A stretch of 64,000 nucleotides of DNA from NCBI RefSeq assembly GCF_025642135.1, contig NZ_CP106793.1:3083001-3147000 (forward strand), written 5' to 3'. Below, one piece after another: positions 53,176 to 62,781 of the stretch; position 1 is the stretch's first letter, and each line of letters begins with the position of its first letter. The DNA comes from Streptomyces cynarae. Lineage in GTDB: Bacteria; Actinomycetota; Actinomycetes; Streptomycetales; Streptomycetaceae. The notes under the pieces were generated by a model. The model saw only the letters and a program-made list of their open reading frames with translations. It was not told the origin of the DNA and made no database searches. The translations under genes were made by a program, and so were the position numbers.

Positions 53176-54576
53176 ATGTCGCAGATGCCCCGGTCGACGG
53201 CGCTTTCGCGGTGCCCCAGCTGTGAGGAGCCCCTGGAGCCGGGCGACCTCTACTGCGGCGCCTGCGGGTACGACCTGTCGGTGGTGCCCGCTCCGCCGTC
53301 CGACCCCCCGACGCTGACCATGAACGGCACGGTGCCGCGGCCCTCTTCGGAGGCGCCCTCGGTGGACTGGCCGCCTGCCCCGCCGACGGGCGGCCCGCAG
53401 GCGCCCGCCCCGGTGCACCTGCCGACCGACCTGCCGGGCACGGACCCGGGCGGCGCGGAGCCTCCCGGCACGCCCGCCGGGAGGGGCGTGCGGTTCGACC
53501 GTCCCGCGGAACCCGACGACTACCACCTCGCCTCCCCCGAGCACTCGGCTCCTCCCCCACTCTCGGCTTCGCTCGAGCGGGGGGACCCCCATGAGCAGGG
53601 GCGGCCCCCGTCCCAGCCGGTCGACCCGCGCACCACCGTGCCGTCCACGCCTCCCGCCGGCACGAAGGTCTGCGTGGCCTGCCGCGCGGGCACCGTGGAC
53701 AGCGACGGCTACTGCGAGAACTGCGGCCACGCCCAGCCGCGCGAACGCGACCACCTGGAACAGGAGTTGGGAGCGGTCGCGGCGGTCAGCGACCGCGGCC
53801 TGCGCCACCACCGCAACGAGGACGCGTTCGCGGTCTCCTCCACCGCGCTGCCCGACGGCTCGCCCGCGGTGGTCGCGATCGTCTGCGACGGCGTGTCCTC
53901 GGCGACCCGCCCCGACGACGCCTCTCTGGCCGCCTCCCGGGCGGCGAGCGAAGCGCTCCTCGACGCCCTGCCGCGCGGCACGCACCCGCAGCAGGCCATG
54001 CACGACGCGATCATCGCCGCCTCGCACGCCGTCAACTCCCTGGCCGCCGAGCCGGAGACGGCCCAGGAGCACGCCCCGCACCAGAACGCGCCCGCGTGCA
54101 CCCTGGTCGGCGCCGTCGTCACCGCGAGTCTGCTCGTCGTCGGCTGGGTCGGCGACAGCCGCGCCTACTGGGTCCCGGTGGACCGCACCGCGCCGCCGGC
54201 CCGGCTCACCGAGGACGACTCCTGGGCCGCGCAGATGGTCGCCGCGGGCCTGATGAGCGAGGCCGAGGCGTACGCCGACGAGCGTGCCCACGCGATCACG
54301 GGCTGGCTCGGCGCGGACGCCTACGAACTGGACCCGCACACGGCGTCGTTCAAACCGGACCGGCCGGGTGTCGTGGTGGTGTGCACCGACGGGCTGTGGA
54401 ACTACGCGGAGGCCGCCGAGGAGATGGCCGAGGTGGTGCCGCTCGACGCCGGGCTCCGTCCGCTGCACGCCGCCCGGGTACTGCTGGGCCACGCCCTGGA
54501 CGGCGGTGGGCACGACAACGTAACAGTGGCGGTCCTCCCGTTCCCTGCCCTGCCGCAGGGGGCAGGATCCGCCTGA
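53176..54576 (+). CDS. PP2C-family serine/threonine phosphatase with zinc ribbons
   Basis: 466 residues. A zinc ribbon CPSC-CGAC (about 13-34) and a second CVAC-CENC (about 165-184) flank a Pro-rich linker. The PP2C domain follows: SDRGLRHHRNEDAF, VCDGVSSATRP, GWVGDSRAYWV, VVVVCTDGLWN and GGHDNVTVAVL; metal-binding Asp residues are in place, so it should be active. It starts 4 bp after pknG and is probably its counter-phosphatase. Residues about 125-139 (PPLSASLERGDPH) come from an inserted interspersed repeat at 53549-53592. A hairpin follows at 54585. Confidence 0.92.
   Translation: MSQMPRSTALSRCPSCEEPLEPGDLYCGACGYDLSVVPAPPSDPPTLTMNGTVPRPSSEAPSVDWPPAPPTGGPQAPAPVHLPTDLPGTDPGGAEPPGTPAGRGVRFDRPAEPDDYHLASPEHSAPPPLSASLERGDPHEQGRPPSQPVDPRTTVPSTPPAGTKVCVACRAGTVDSDGYCENCGHAQPRERDHLEQELGAVAAVSDRGLRHHRNEDAFAVSSTALPDGSPAVVAIVCDGVSSATRPDDASLAASRAASEALLDALPRGTHPQQAMHDAIIAASHAVNSLAAEPETAQEHAPHQNAPACTLVGAVVTASLLVVGWVGDSRAYWVPVDRTAPPARLTEDDSWAAQMVAAGLMSEAEAYADERAHAITGWLGADAYELDPHTASFKPDRPGVVVVCTDGLWNYAEAAEEMAEVVPLDAGLRPLHAARVLLGHALDGGGHDNVTVAVLPFPALPQGAGSA
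53549..53592 (-). repeat. Interspersed GC-rich element inserted in the PP2C gene
   Basis: About 44 bp: CTCCCCCACTCTCGGCTTCG, CTCGAGCG, then GGGGGGACCCCCAT. It is a near-inverted copy of the element at 55738-55780 and keeps the reading frame, coding PPLSASLERGDPH in a linker. I have seen this sequence type repeatedly in streptomycete genomes, but copy number here needs a search. Confidence 0.8.
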
Positions 54577-54584
54577 GAGGTCTG

Positions 54585-54611
54585 CCGGGGGCACCGTGAG
54601 GGTGCCCCCGG
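54585..54611 (+). terminator. Hairpin between PP2C and VWA genes
   Basis: Perfect 11-bp stem CCGGGGGCACC/GGTGCCCCCGG with a 5-base loop and no T run. The 183 bp between the PP2C stop and the VWA start break the tight spacing of the operon; the hairpin may lower rather than stop transcription. Confidence 0.65.
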
Positions 54612-54759
54612 ACGCGCCCGGGGCCGGCGGGGGCCGGCCCGAGAGGCCCCGAGTCCTGTCGTGGGGGTTCGACGACAGGACGCAGGACCGGAGGGGACCG
54701 GTCCGCCACCAGTCGTCACCCACCGCGGTGGGTTTTCTCAAGGGGGATCCGATACGGCC

Positions 54760-56142
54760 ATGGCCAATTTCTCGAAGTCGAGCGTGCCGCAGTTCTCGGT
54801 GGACGTCTACCAGAACGAGTACCTGCCGGAGGGGGGCCGCGAGGTCAACGCCATCGTCACGGTGACGGCGACCGGCGGCGGCACGATCGGAAGCGCCGTC
54901 AGGGCGCCCCACCTCTACGCGCCGGGGCAGGGCCCGGACGCGGCCGTGGCGATCATGGTCGACTGCTCCGGGTCGATGGACTATCCGCCGACCAAGATGC
55001 GCAACGCGCGCGAGGCGACCGCCGCCGCCATCGACACCCTGCGCGACGGTGTGCACTTCGCGGTGATCGGCGGCACCCATGTGGCCAAGGAGGTCTACCC
55101 GGGCGGCGGGCGGCTCGCGGTCGCCGACGCGACCACCCGCGGCCAGGCCAAGCAGGCGCTGCGCCGGCTGAGCGCGGGCGGCGGCACCGCGATCGGCACC
55201 TGGCTGCGGCTCGCGGACCGGCTGCTGTCCTCGGCGGACGTCTCCATACGCCACGGCATCCTGCTCACCGACGGCCGCAACGAGCACGAGTCCCCCGGAG
55301 CGCTGAAGGCCACGCTGGACGCCTGCGCCGGCCGGTTCACCTGCGACGCGCGGGGTGTGGGCACCGACTGGGAGGTCAAGGAGGTCACCGGGATCGCCTC
55401 CGCGCTGCTCGGCACCGCCGACATCGTCGCCGATCCGGCCGCCCTCGCCGCCGACTTCACACAGATGATGGAGACGGCCATGGGCAAGGAGGTCGCGGAC
55501 GTCGCGCTGCGGCTGTGGACACCCGTCGGCACGGAGATCAAATTCGTCAAGCAGGTGGCGCCCACCGTCGAGGACCTGACCGCCCGTCGGGTCGAGGCGG
55601 GTCCGCGCGCCGGGGACTACCCCACCGGCTCCTGGGGCGACGAGTCCCGCGACTACCACGTCTGCGTCCAGGTCCCGGCGGCGAACATCGGCCAGGAGAT
55701 GCTGGCCGCGCGCGTGTCCTTGGTCATACCCGAGGCCGGGGGTGCCTCACGCTCGAGCGGAGCCGGGAGTGGGGGAGGAAGTGCCCAGAGCCTGGGCGTC
55801 CAGGGGCTCGTACGCGCCGTGTGGACCGACGACATGGCGGCGTCCACGTCCATCAACCCCCAGGTCGCCCACTACACAGGGCAGGCCGAACTCGCCCAAG
55901 TCATCCAGCAGGGGCTGGATCTGCGCAAAGAGGGCGATTTCGATGGCGCAACGGCCAAACTGGGCCGCGCCGTTCAGCTCGCGAATGCCTCAGGGAACGC
56001 GGATACTGCGAAACTGCTTGCGAAGGTGGTGGACGTGGTCGATGCCGCGACAGGTACTGTGCGACTGAAGGCGAAGGTCGCGGAGGCCGACGAGATGACA
56101 CTCGAGACACGGTCCACAAAGACTGTTCGTGTAAAGAAGTGA
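54760..56142 (+). CDS. VWA-domain protein
   Basis: 460 residues, probably cytoplasmic (no signal). The von Willebrand A domain has an intact MIDAS: DCSGSM (Asp68), the Thr in AGGGTAIGTWL and Asp in LTDGRNEHE. A second half follows with a beta-sandwich (DVALRLWTPVGTEIKFV) and a helical TPR-like tail (GLDLRKEGDFDGATAKLGRAVQLANASG). The ATG at 54760 is preferred; AAGGGGG precedes it by about 13 bases. Residues about 327-341 (GGASRSSGAGSGGG) come from an inserted interspersed repeat. VWA proteins next to kinase/phosphatase/FHA genes usually act as scaffolds. Confidence 0.88.
   Translation: MANFSKSSVPQFSVDVYQNEYLPEGGREVNAIVTVTATGGGTIGSAVRAPHLYAPGQGPDAAVAIMVDCSGSMDYPPTKMRNAREATAAAIDTLRDGVHFAVIGGTHVAKEVYPGGGRLAVADATTRGQAKQALRRLSAGGGTAIGTWLRLADRLLSSADVSIRHGILLTDGRNEHESPGALKATLDACAGRFTCDARGVGTDWEVKEVTGIASALLGTADIVADPAALAADFTQMMETAMGKEVADVALRLWTPVGTEIKFVKQVAPTVEDLTARRVEAGPRAGDYPTGSWGDESRDYHVCVQVPAANIGQEMLAARVSLVIPEAGGASRSSGAGSGGGSAQSLGVQGLVRAVWTDDMAASTSINPQVAHYTGQAELAQVIQQGLDLRKEGDFDGATAKLGRAVQLANASGNADTAKLLAKVVDVVDAATGTVRLKAKVAEADEMTLETRSTKTVRVKK
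55738..55780 (+). repeat. Interspersed GC-rich element inserted in the VWA gene
   Basis: GGGGGTGCCTCACGCTCGAG, CGGAGCCG, then GGAGTGGGGGAGGAA. Relative to the copy at 53549-53592 it is in the opposite orientation, and about two-thirds of bases agree along the arms and core. It is in frame and codes a Gly/Ser-rich insert, sparing the VWA core. Confidence 0.8.
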
Positions 56143-56224
56143 CATAACAGCCAGCCCGACCCCCAGGGGTTGGAGAACCACGCCGGTCCCGGTGACCGGA
56201 AGAAGGAGAGGGGGACGCGCCGAC

Positions 56225-57579
56225 ATGCCGACCTGCCCGAACGGACACCAGTCGGGTTCCGACGACTGGTGCGAGGTCTGCGGTCACCGTATGGCCGGTG
56301 CCGTACCCCCGCCGCCTCCACCGCCGCCCGCCGCCGGTTACGGCTACCCGCCGCCGGGTTCGCCCCCGCCGCCTCCGGGCGCGGGCGGCCGCCCGGGGGA
56401 CGCCCGCTGTCCGCCGTACCGGATTCCGAGCCGGAGCTGTGCCCGCAGTGCCGTACGCCCCGCGAGGGCGGCGCCCCGTTCTGCGAGGAGTGCCGGTGGA
56501 ACTTCCTGACCAACACGGCGACCTCGTACACCCCCGCCGCCCCGCGCACGCCGGCGCCGGGTCTGCCGCCGCACTTCCAGCAGGGCGGACCGGCCGGGCC
56601 CGGCCCGGACTCGTACGACTACGAGAGGTCCCGGCCGTCGCAGGTCAACCGGCCTGCGGAACCGATTCCGCCGTCGCCGTTCGGCAGCGAGCCGTCCGGG
56701 CCGACGCGGTTCGGCCCGGACGCCTCACGCCCGGCCGGTCCCGCCGGTCCGTCCGGTCCGCCCGGCTTCGGTGCCGATCCGTCGCGTCCGGTTCCGCCGC
56801 CGCCCGGCCCCACGCCCGGTGGCCCGGGCGGTCATGGTGGTCCCGGTGGCCCGGGTGGTCCCGGCGCGTCCGGTCCGCAGGCCACGGCTCCGGGTGTCCC
56901 GTCGGGCTTCCCGCAGGGCGCACCGCCCTCCGCCTTCCAGCGGCCCGGTCCGCCGCCTCCCCCGCCGCCGACCCAGGGCTTCCCGCCGCCCGCCCCGCCG
57001 CAGTCGGGCGGTCCGTCCTTCGGCGGCGGTGACGACGACTGGGTGATCTCACCGCCGTCGTCCGCCCCGGCGCCGGGCGGTCCCGGCGGCCCCGGTGGCG
57101 GTCAGGGCGGTGCCTACGGTTACCCGCAGCCCGGCGCCACCCAGGCCCCGCCGCGCCCGTACGAGCAGCAGCCCGCGACCTGGACCGCGACCATCGGCCC
57201 GGACCGCGAGTACTTCATGGCGATGATGCAGCGCTCCGGCCCGGAGGCCGCGGGCCTCAACCTGCCCGCGTACTCCCCGGAACAGCAGCGCACGCTCACC
57301 GGCAACCAGGTCAGCATCGGCCGCCGCCGCCACTCCACCGGCGACACCCCCGACATCGACCTGTCGGTGCCGCCGGAGGACCCGGGCGTCTCGCACCAGC
57401 ACGCGGTACTGGTGCAGCAGCCGGACGGGTCCTGGGCGGTCGTCGACCAGAACTCCACCAACGGCACCACGGTCAACGGCTCCGAGGAGCCCATCCAGCC
57501 CTTCGTGCCGGTGCCCCTGCAGGACGGGGACCGGGTGCACGTGGGCGCCTGGACGACGATCACCATCCGCCGGGGCTGA
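56225..57579 (+). CDS. Zinc-ribbon and FHA-domain protein (frameshifted in this sequence)
   Basis: About 451 residues after one base is added. The N-terminus is a zinc ribbon (MPTCPNGHQSGSDDWCEVCG), then a Pro-rich stretch, a second Cys cluster (CPQCRTPREGGAPFCEEC), a long Pro/Gly linker, and a C-terminal FHA domain: VSIGRRRHS, DPGVSHQHAVLV, DQNSTNGTTVNG with the phosphothreonine-binding Arg, Ser and Asn. The two Cys clusters are in different frames; one more G in the G5 run at 56395-56399 joins them. FHA proteins bind phosphorylated Thr, so it is a candidate reader of PknG output, but it lacks the ETT phospho-motif of GarA. Confidence 0.87.
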
Positions 57580-57599
57580 GGGGCTGACGGAACGGACGA

Positions 57600-58580
57600 T
57601 CAGGGGAGGGGCCAGGCGTACGGCCCCTCCGGATCGTCCAGCCACGCCCAGGAGCGGTCGCCGTCGACAGTGATGCCGTACCGCTCCCGCCCGGGCTGTC
57701 CCTCGCGCTCCCACAGCGTGTAGGCCTCGTACGGGTCTAGGCTGCCCCGCGTCAGGGCCAGCAGGAACCGGAACCGGTCGTCGCCGCGCGCCCGCTGCGG
57801 CAGCCCGCCCAGATCCCGCGGCTCCGGTTCGGTGCGGGTGCCCCCGCGCAACGGCACGAAGAAGGCGGGCGTACGCAGGAAACGCCCCTCGGCGTGCCCC
57901 GCGTCCCGCACCCGCAGGGCGATCAGCCCCGTCGCGAACGGCGTGAGGATGCGGGCGCCCGGACCGCACTGCGCGAGCCAGGCGCCCGGGATCGAACTCA
58001 GCGAGCAGGTCGCGATGACCCGGTCGAAGGGGCCGCGTTCCGGTACGCCGCGCGCGCCGTCGCCCGTGACCACGGCCGGGTGGTATCCCGCGGCCGCCAG
58101 GTGCTGCCGGGCGGACTCGGTGATCTCCGGGTCCAGGTCGATGGTGGTGACCCGGTCGTCGCCGAGGCGGTGGGCGAGCAGGGCCGCGTTGTAGCCGGTG
58201 CCGGCGCCGATCTCCAGTACGGCGTTCCCGTCCTCGACCCCCAGCTCGGTCAGCATCTCCGCCATCAGGGAGGGCTGGCTGCTGGAGGAGAGCAGCTCGC
58301 CGTCGCGCACACGGGTGGCCAGCGGGGTGTCGGTGTACGCGCCGCGCAGCCACTGTTCCCTGTGCTCCGGGTCGGGGTCGCCGCACCATCGGCGCTCGTA
58401 GCCGCCCCTGACGCCGATGTAGTAGTACGGCACGAAGAGGTGGCGCGGCACCGCCTCGAACGCCTCCCGCCACACGGGATCCGCGCTCCAGGCGCCGCTC
58501 GCGTCGATCTCCCGCACGAGTTCCGCCCGTGCGGACGCGGCGAGGTTCTCCAGATCCTGGTCGAGAGCGTGCGTGGCCAT
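57600..58580 (-). CDS. Protein-isoaspartate methyltransferase-like SAM methyltransferase
   Basis: 326 residues with start ATG 58580; the frame continues upstream to a GTG at 58601. SAM motif VLEIGAGTGYNAALLAHRLG (about 122-141), followed by VTTIDLDPEI and FDRVIATCSLSSIPGAWLAQCGPGARIL, the layout of isoaspartyl methyltransferases (PCMT/PIMT). The N-terminal SSSSQPSLMAEML loop also fits PIMT. The C-terminus is longer than PIMT (about 120 residues after the fold). It may repair isoaspartate or methylate a peptide natural product. It is convergent with the FHA gene and divergent from the globin. GGAGGT lies directly before the ATG, leaving the start uncertain. Confidence 0.8.
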   Translation of the reverse strand: MATHALDQDLENLAASARAELVREIDASGAWSADPVWREAFEAVPRHLFVPYYYIGVRGGYERRWCGDPDPEHREQWLRGAYTDTPLATRVRDGELLSSSSQPSLMAEMLTELGVEDGNAVLEIGAGTGYNAALLAHRLGDDRVTTIDLDPEITESARQHLAAAGYHPAVVTGDGARGVPERGPFDRVIATCSLSSIPGAWLAQCGPGARILTPFATGLIALRVRDAGHAEGRFLRTPAFFVPLRGGTRTEPEPRDLGGLPQRARGDDRFRFLLALTRGSLDPYEAYTLWEREGQPGRERYGITVDGDRSWAWLDDPEGPYAWPLP

Positions 58581-58699
58581 ACCTCCACTGTGCTGCGGCA
58601 CACAGTCCCGGGGCGAGCACGCCGCGCGCCGGATCCGGAATCCGTCCCTCTGGCCCCCTGGTCCTAAGCCTTGCGTCCTCGGTCGGCGTGTCTGAGACC

Positions 58700-59113
58700 A
58701 TGGAGCATGTGAAAGAGATTCGGCGCGGCACGCTTCAGGAGCAGACCTTCTACGAGCAGGTCGGCGGTGAGGAGACCTTCCGCCGCCTGGTCCACCGTTT
58801 CTACGAGGGAGTCGCCGAGGATCCGGTCCTGCGGCCCATGTACCCCGAAGAGGACCTGGGCCCGGCGGAAGAGCGCCTCGTTCTGTTCCTGATCCAGTAC
58901 TGGGGCGGCCCGACGACGTACAGCGAGCAGCGCGGGCATCCCCGTCTGCGCATGCGCCACGCCCCGTTCGCCGTGGACCAGGCCGCGCACGACGCCTGGC
59001 TGAAGCACATGCGGGTCGCGGTGGAGGAACTCGGCCTCTCCGAGGAGCACGAGACCACGCTGTGGAACTACCTGACGTACGCCGCCGCGACGATGGTGAA
59101 CACCCCGGGGTGA
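58700..59113 (+). CDS. glbO: Truncated haemoglobin group II (trHbO)
   Basis: 137 residues, cytoplasmic haem protein involved in oxygen and nitric oxide chemistry. TFYEQVGGEETFRRLVHRFYEGVAEDPVLRPMYPEEDLGPAEERL has the B10 Tyr (RFY) and CD1 Tyr (MYP). The proximal His is in HPRLRMRHAPFAV and the G8 Trp in DAWLKHM. Starts at ATG 58700, or GTG 58709 preceded by GGAG. It is a lone gene; short repeats of CTTGGGGTGAGC type follow the stop. Confidence 0.9.
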   Translation: MEHVKEIRRGTLQEQTFYEQVGGEETFRRLVHRFYEGVAEDPVLRPMYPEEDLGPAEERLVLFLIQYWGGPTTYSEQRGHPRLRMRHAPFAVDQAAHDAWLKHMRVAVEELGLSEEHETTLWNYLTYAAATMVNTPG

Positions 59114-59151
59114 GCCCTGGGGTGAGCCTTGGGGTCAGGCTCCGCCGAAGG

Positions 59152-59838
59152 TCAGCGGACGCTGACGTTCAGCGCGCCGAGTCCTGCTCTGCGCACGGCG
59201 ATCGACCCGTACGGCGTGCGCAGCCGCAGCCACGCGCCGGAGGAGAGCAGCGCGACCGGTTCCTCGGTGGACGCCTGCGGGGCCGGGCGCAGGAAGCCGA
59301 GCGACTGCGCCGCGTGCACGGCCCGCACCGGCAGCCCGGTGTCCCCCACCGTGCGGGACCAGATCTCACGGCCGATCCGGTCGAGTTCGGCACGGGTGCG
59401 CCGCTCGGCCGGCAGCTCCTCCGTGCGGGACCTGAACTCGGCCACCGCCGCCGCCACGGTCGCCCGCAGCGCGTGGGGCGCCCCGAGCCCGGGCTCGGGC
59501 CGCCAGCCGGCGCGCGGCGGCAGGACGCCCGCCCAGGGCGGTCCGGTGACGGCGGCGGGCACCGCTGCCGTGGCCGCCGACTCGTCGACGGACTCCAGGA
59601 GTTCACCCGCCGACACGGTCACATCGAGCTGGAGCTCCAGCCCGTCCTCGTACGGCTTGGCGAGCCGCACCGCGCGGACCGCGAGCACCTCGAACGACGG
59701 CGGCCGCCCGAAGACCGCCAGCGTCGTCCCGGTCGCCTGGAGACGTACCGCGGCGCCGCGGTCGTAGTGGAGCAGCCGGGCCAGGAAGGCGGCGAGGTCC
59801 GCCGCCTCCCCGTCGTCGGCGAGGTGGAGCACCGTCAT
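59152..59838 (-). CDS. Hypothetical protein coupled to the thioesterase gene
   Basis: 228 residues, no signal or membrane segment. No domain recognised. It starts MTVLHLADDGEAADLAAFLARLLHYDR, and holds FEVLAVRAVRLAKPYEDGLELQLDVTVSAGELL, with a C-terminal strand-rich tail (GAWLRLRTPYGSIAVRRAGLGALNVSVR). Its ATG overlaps the stop of the thioesterase gene (ATGA), so the two are translated together. It has the codon usage of its neighbours. Function unknown. Confidence 0.75.
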   Translation of the reverse strand: MTVLHLADDGEAADLAAFLARLLHYDRGAAVRLQATGTTLAVFGRPPSFEVLAVRAVRLAKPYEDGLELQLDVTVSAGELLESVDESAATAAVPAAVTGPPWAGVLPPRAGWRPEPGLGAPHALRATVAAAVAEFRSRTEELPAERRTRAELDRIGREIWSRTVGDTGLPVRAVHAAQSLGFLRPAPQASTEEPVALLSSGAWLRLRTPYGSIAVRRAGLGALNVSVR

Positions 59839-60245
59839 GCGGCGACGGCCTCCTCCTCGTCGTCCCGGTAGTCCTCGAGGAACGCGCGCTCCTCCGCCGT
59901 GATCCGGCGGGGCCGCTGTGCCTCGAAGTCGAACGGCACGACCACCGTCGAGGCCCGGACGCAGACCTGGTCGCCGTCCTTGACCTCGTAGGCGACCGTG
60001 AAGGACGCCGCCTTGATCTCCGTCACCCACAGCTCGATGTCCACCGGCTCGGGCCGGTGGACGAGCTGCCGCTTGTAGTCGATCTCATGGCGTGCCACCA
60101 CGGATCCCTGCCTGAACTGCTTGTCCGGGCGGCTCAGGAAGTCGATCCGGGCTTCCTCCAGGTAGCTGAGGAACACCGCGTTGTTGACGTGGCCGTATGC
60201 GTCCATGTCCGCCCAGCGCAGCGGGCAGCGGTAGATGTGGCGCAA
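59835..60245 (-). CDS. Acyl-CoA thioesterase (4HBT hotdog family)
   Basis: 136 residues. The hotdog signature is RHIYRCPLRWADMDAYGHVNNAVFLSYLEEARIDFL, with the catalytic Asp in WADMD and GHVNN. It should hydrolyse an acyl-CoA; the chain specificity is not visible. The TTG at 60245 is taken as start because it lies 2 bp after the ettA stop, and upstream sequence in this frame is the 3' end of ettA. It is coupled to the hypothetical gene below. Confidence 0.85.
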   Translation of the reverse strand: MRHIYRCPLRWADMDAYGHVNNAVFLSYLEEARIDFLSRPDKQFRQGSVVARHEIDYKRQLVHRPEPVDIELWVTEIKAASFTVAYEVKDGDQVCVRASTVVVPFDFEAQRPRRITAEERAFLEDYRDDEEEAVAA

Positions 60246-60247
60246 GA

Positions 60248-61912
<1,665 letters not shown>

Positions 61913-62115
61913 GAGAAACCGTCCGGCAGCTTGAAATCTGGCAGTGGGCAGATACACCCCATCTTGCCCGACGGCCGCCCCGGAGCGGAAACCAGTATGA
62001 GCGGGCCCCTCCGACCTGCGGTTTCTCCCCTCGCCGCAGTGGGCTCGACTGTCGCCGACCACACAGCTCGGTCACCTTACGTGCGCTCGCTGTGGCTGTG
62101 CGTCATCCGCACGGT

Positions 62116-62682
62116 TCAGTAGGGGTGCCGGTCCGGCTTCGTCTCCCAGGCCTCGTATGCCGTCGCGCCCAGCTCGGGGTGGATCTGCTCGATGTGGATC
62201 CGGCGCTGGTCCAGCGGTTTCTGGAAGTCCTCGTACTGGAAGGCGTCGTCGAAGCCGATGTTCCGGGTGGCGTCCAGGTCGCAGCTGAAGTAGACGTTGT
62301 CGATACGCGACCAATAGATGGCGCTCATGCACATCGGACACGGTGCGCCGCTGATGTAGATCGAACAGCCCTGGAGCATCCGGGCGCGCTCGGGTACCGG
62401 GTCGGGGGAGCCTTCGGGACGCGGCACATATTGCAGGGTGCCCTCGTTCTGGTGCTCTTCCGAGATGGTGGGCGCCTGGGGGTTAAGGAGCTGGGCCGCC
62501 TTGCGGATGGTCTCCACCTCGGCGTGTGCGGTGGGGTCGCCGGTCAGGAGCACGCGGTTCTGCCCCCGGGCGACGATCTCGCCGTCCCTGGTGATGACGG
62601 CGCCGAACGGGCCACCCCATCCATGCTCGACCGATTCCGTGGCCAGCCGTACCGCCTCCGCCAGGAACTCCTTGTGCCCCAT
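62116..62682 (-). CDS. Nucleoside/nucleobase deaminase (CMP/dCMP deaminase superfamily)
   Basis: 188 residues, cytidine-deaminase-like zinc enzyme with guanine-deaminase-like sequence. Zinc ligands and proton shuttle: HAEVETI (about residue 57, His and Glu) and APCPMCMSAIYWSRI (two Cys near 109-112). The N-terminus GHKEFLAEAVRLATESVEHGWGGPFGAV is typical of GuaD-type proteins. ATG 62682 is chosen for GGAGG five bases upstream; ATG 62709 would add 9 residues. The gene is alone, divergent from the ABM protein. Confidence 0.9.
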   Translation of the reverse strand: MGHKEFLAEAVRLATESVEHGWGGPFGAVITRDGEIVARGQNRVLLTGDPTAHAEVETIRKAAQLLNPQAPTISEEHQNEGTLQYVPRPEGSPDPVPERARMLQGCSIYISGAPCPMCMSAIYWSRIDNVYFSCDLDATRNIGFDDAFQYEDFQKPLDQRRIHIEQIHPELGATAYEAWETKPDRHPY

Positions 62683-62744
62683 GACGACCTCCGCTTCCCG
62701 CCATTTCACGGCTCGACATTCAACGGTATTCGCATTCCACCGAT

Positions 62745-62774
62745 TTGCCCCTTAAATCCCTTTCAGATTACGCT
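62745..62774 (+). promoter_or_regulatory. Putative promoter for a leaderless ABM gene
   Basis: TTGCCC (62745-62750) and TACGCT (62769-62774) are 18 bp apart. The start codon follows 7 bases later with no ribosome site, so transcription may begin at or near the ATG. Confidence 0.4.
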
Positions 62775-62781
62775 ACTCCGT

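Noticed and set aside
51745..55659. A 1304-residue open frame on the minus strand opposite pknG, PP2C and VWA genes
   Set aside because: Low-complexity Gly/Arg/Val composition with no motif, antisense to three clear genes.
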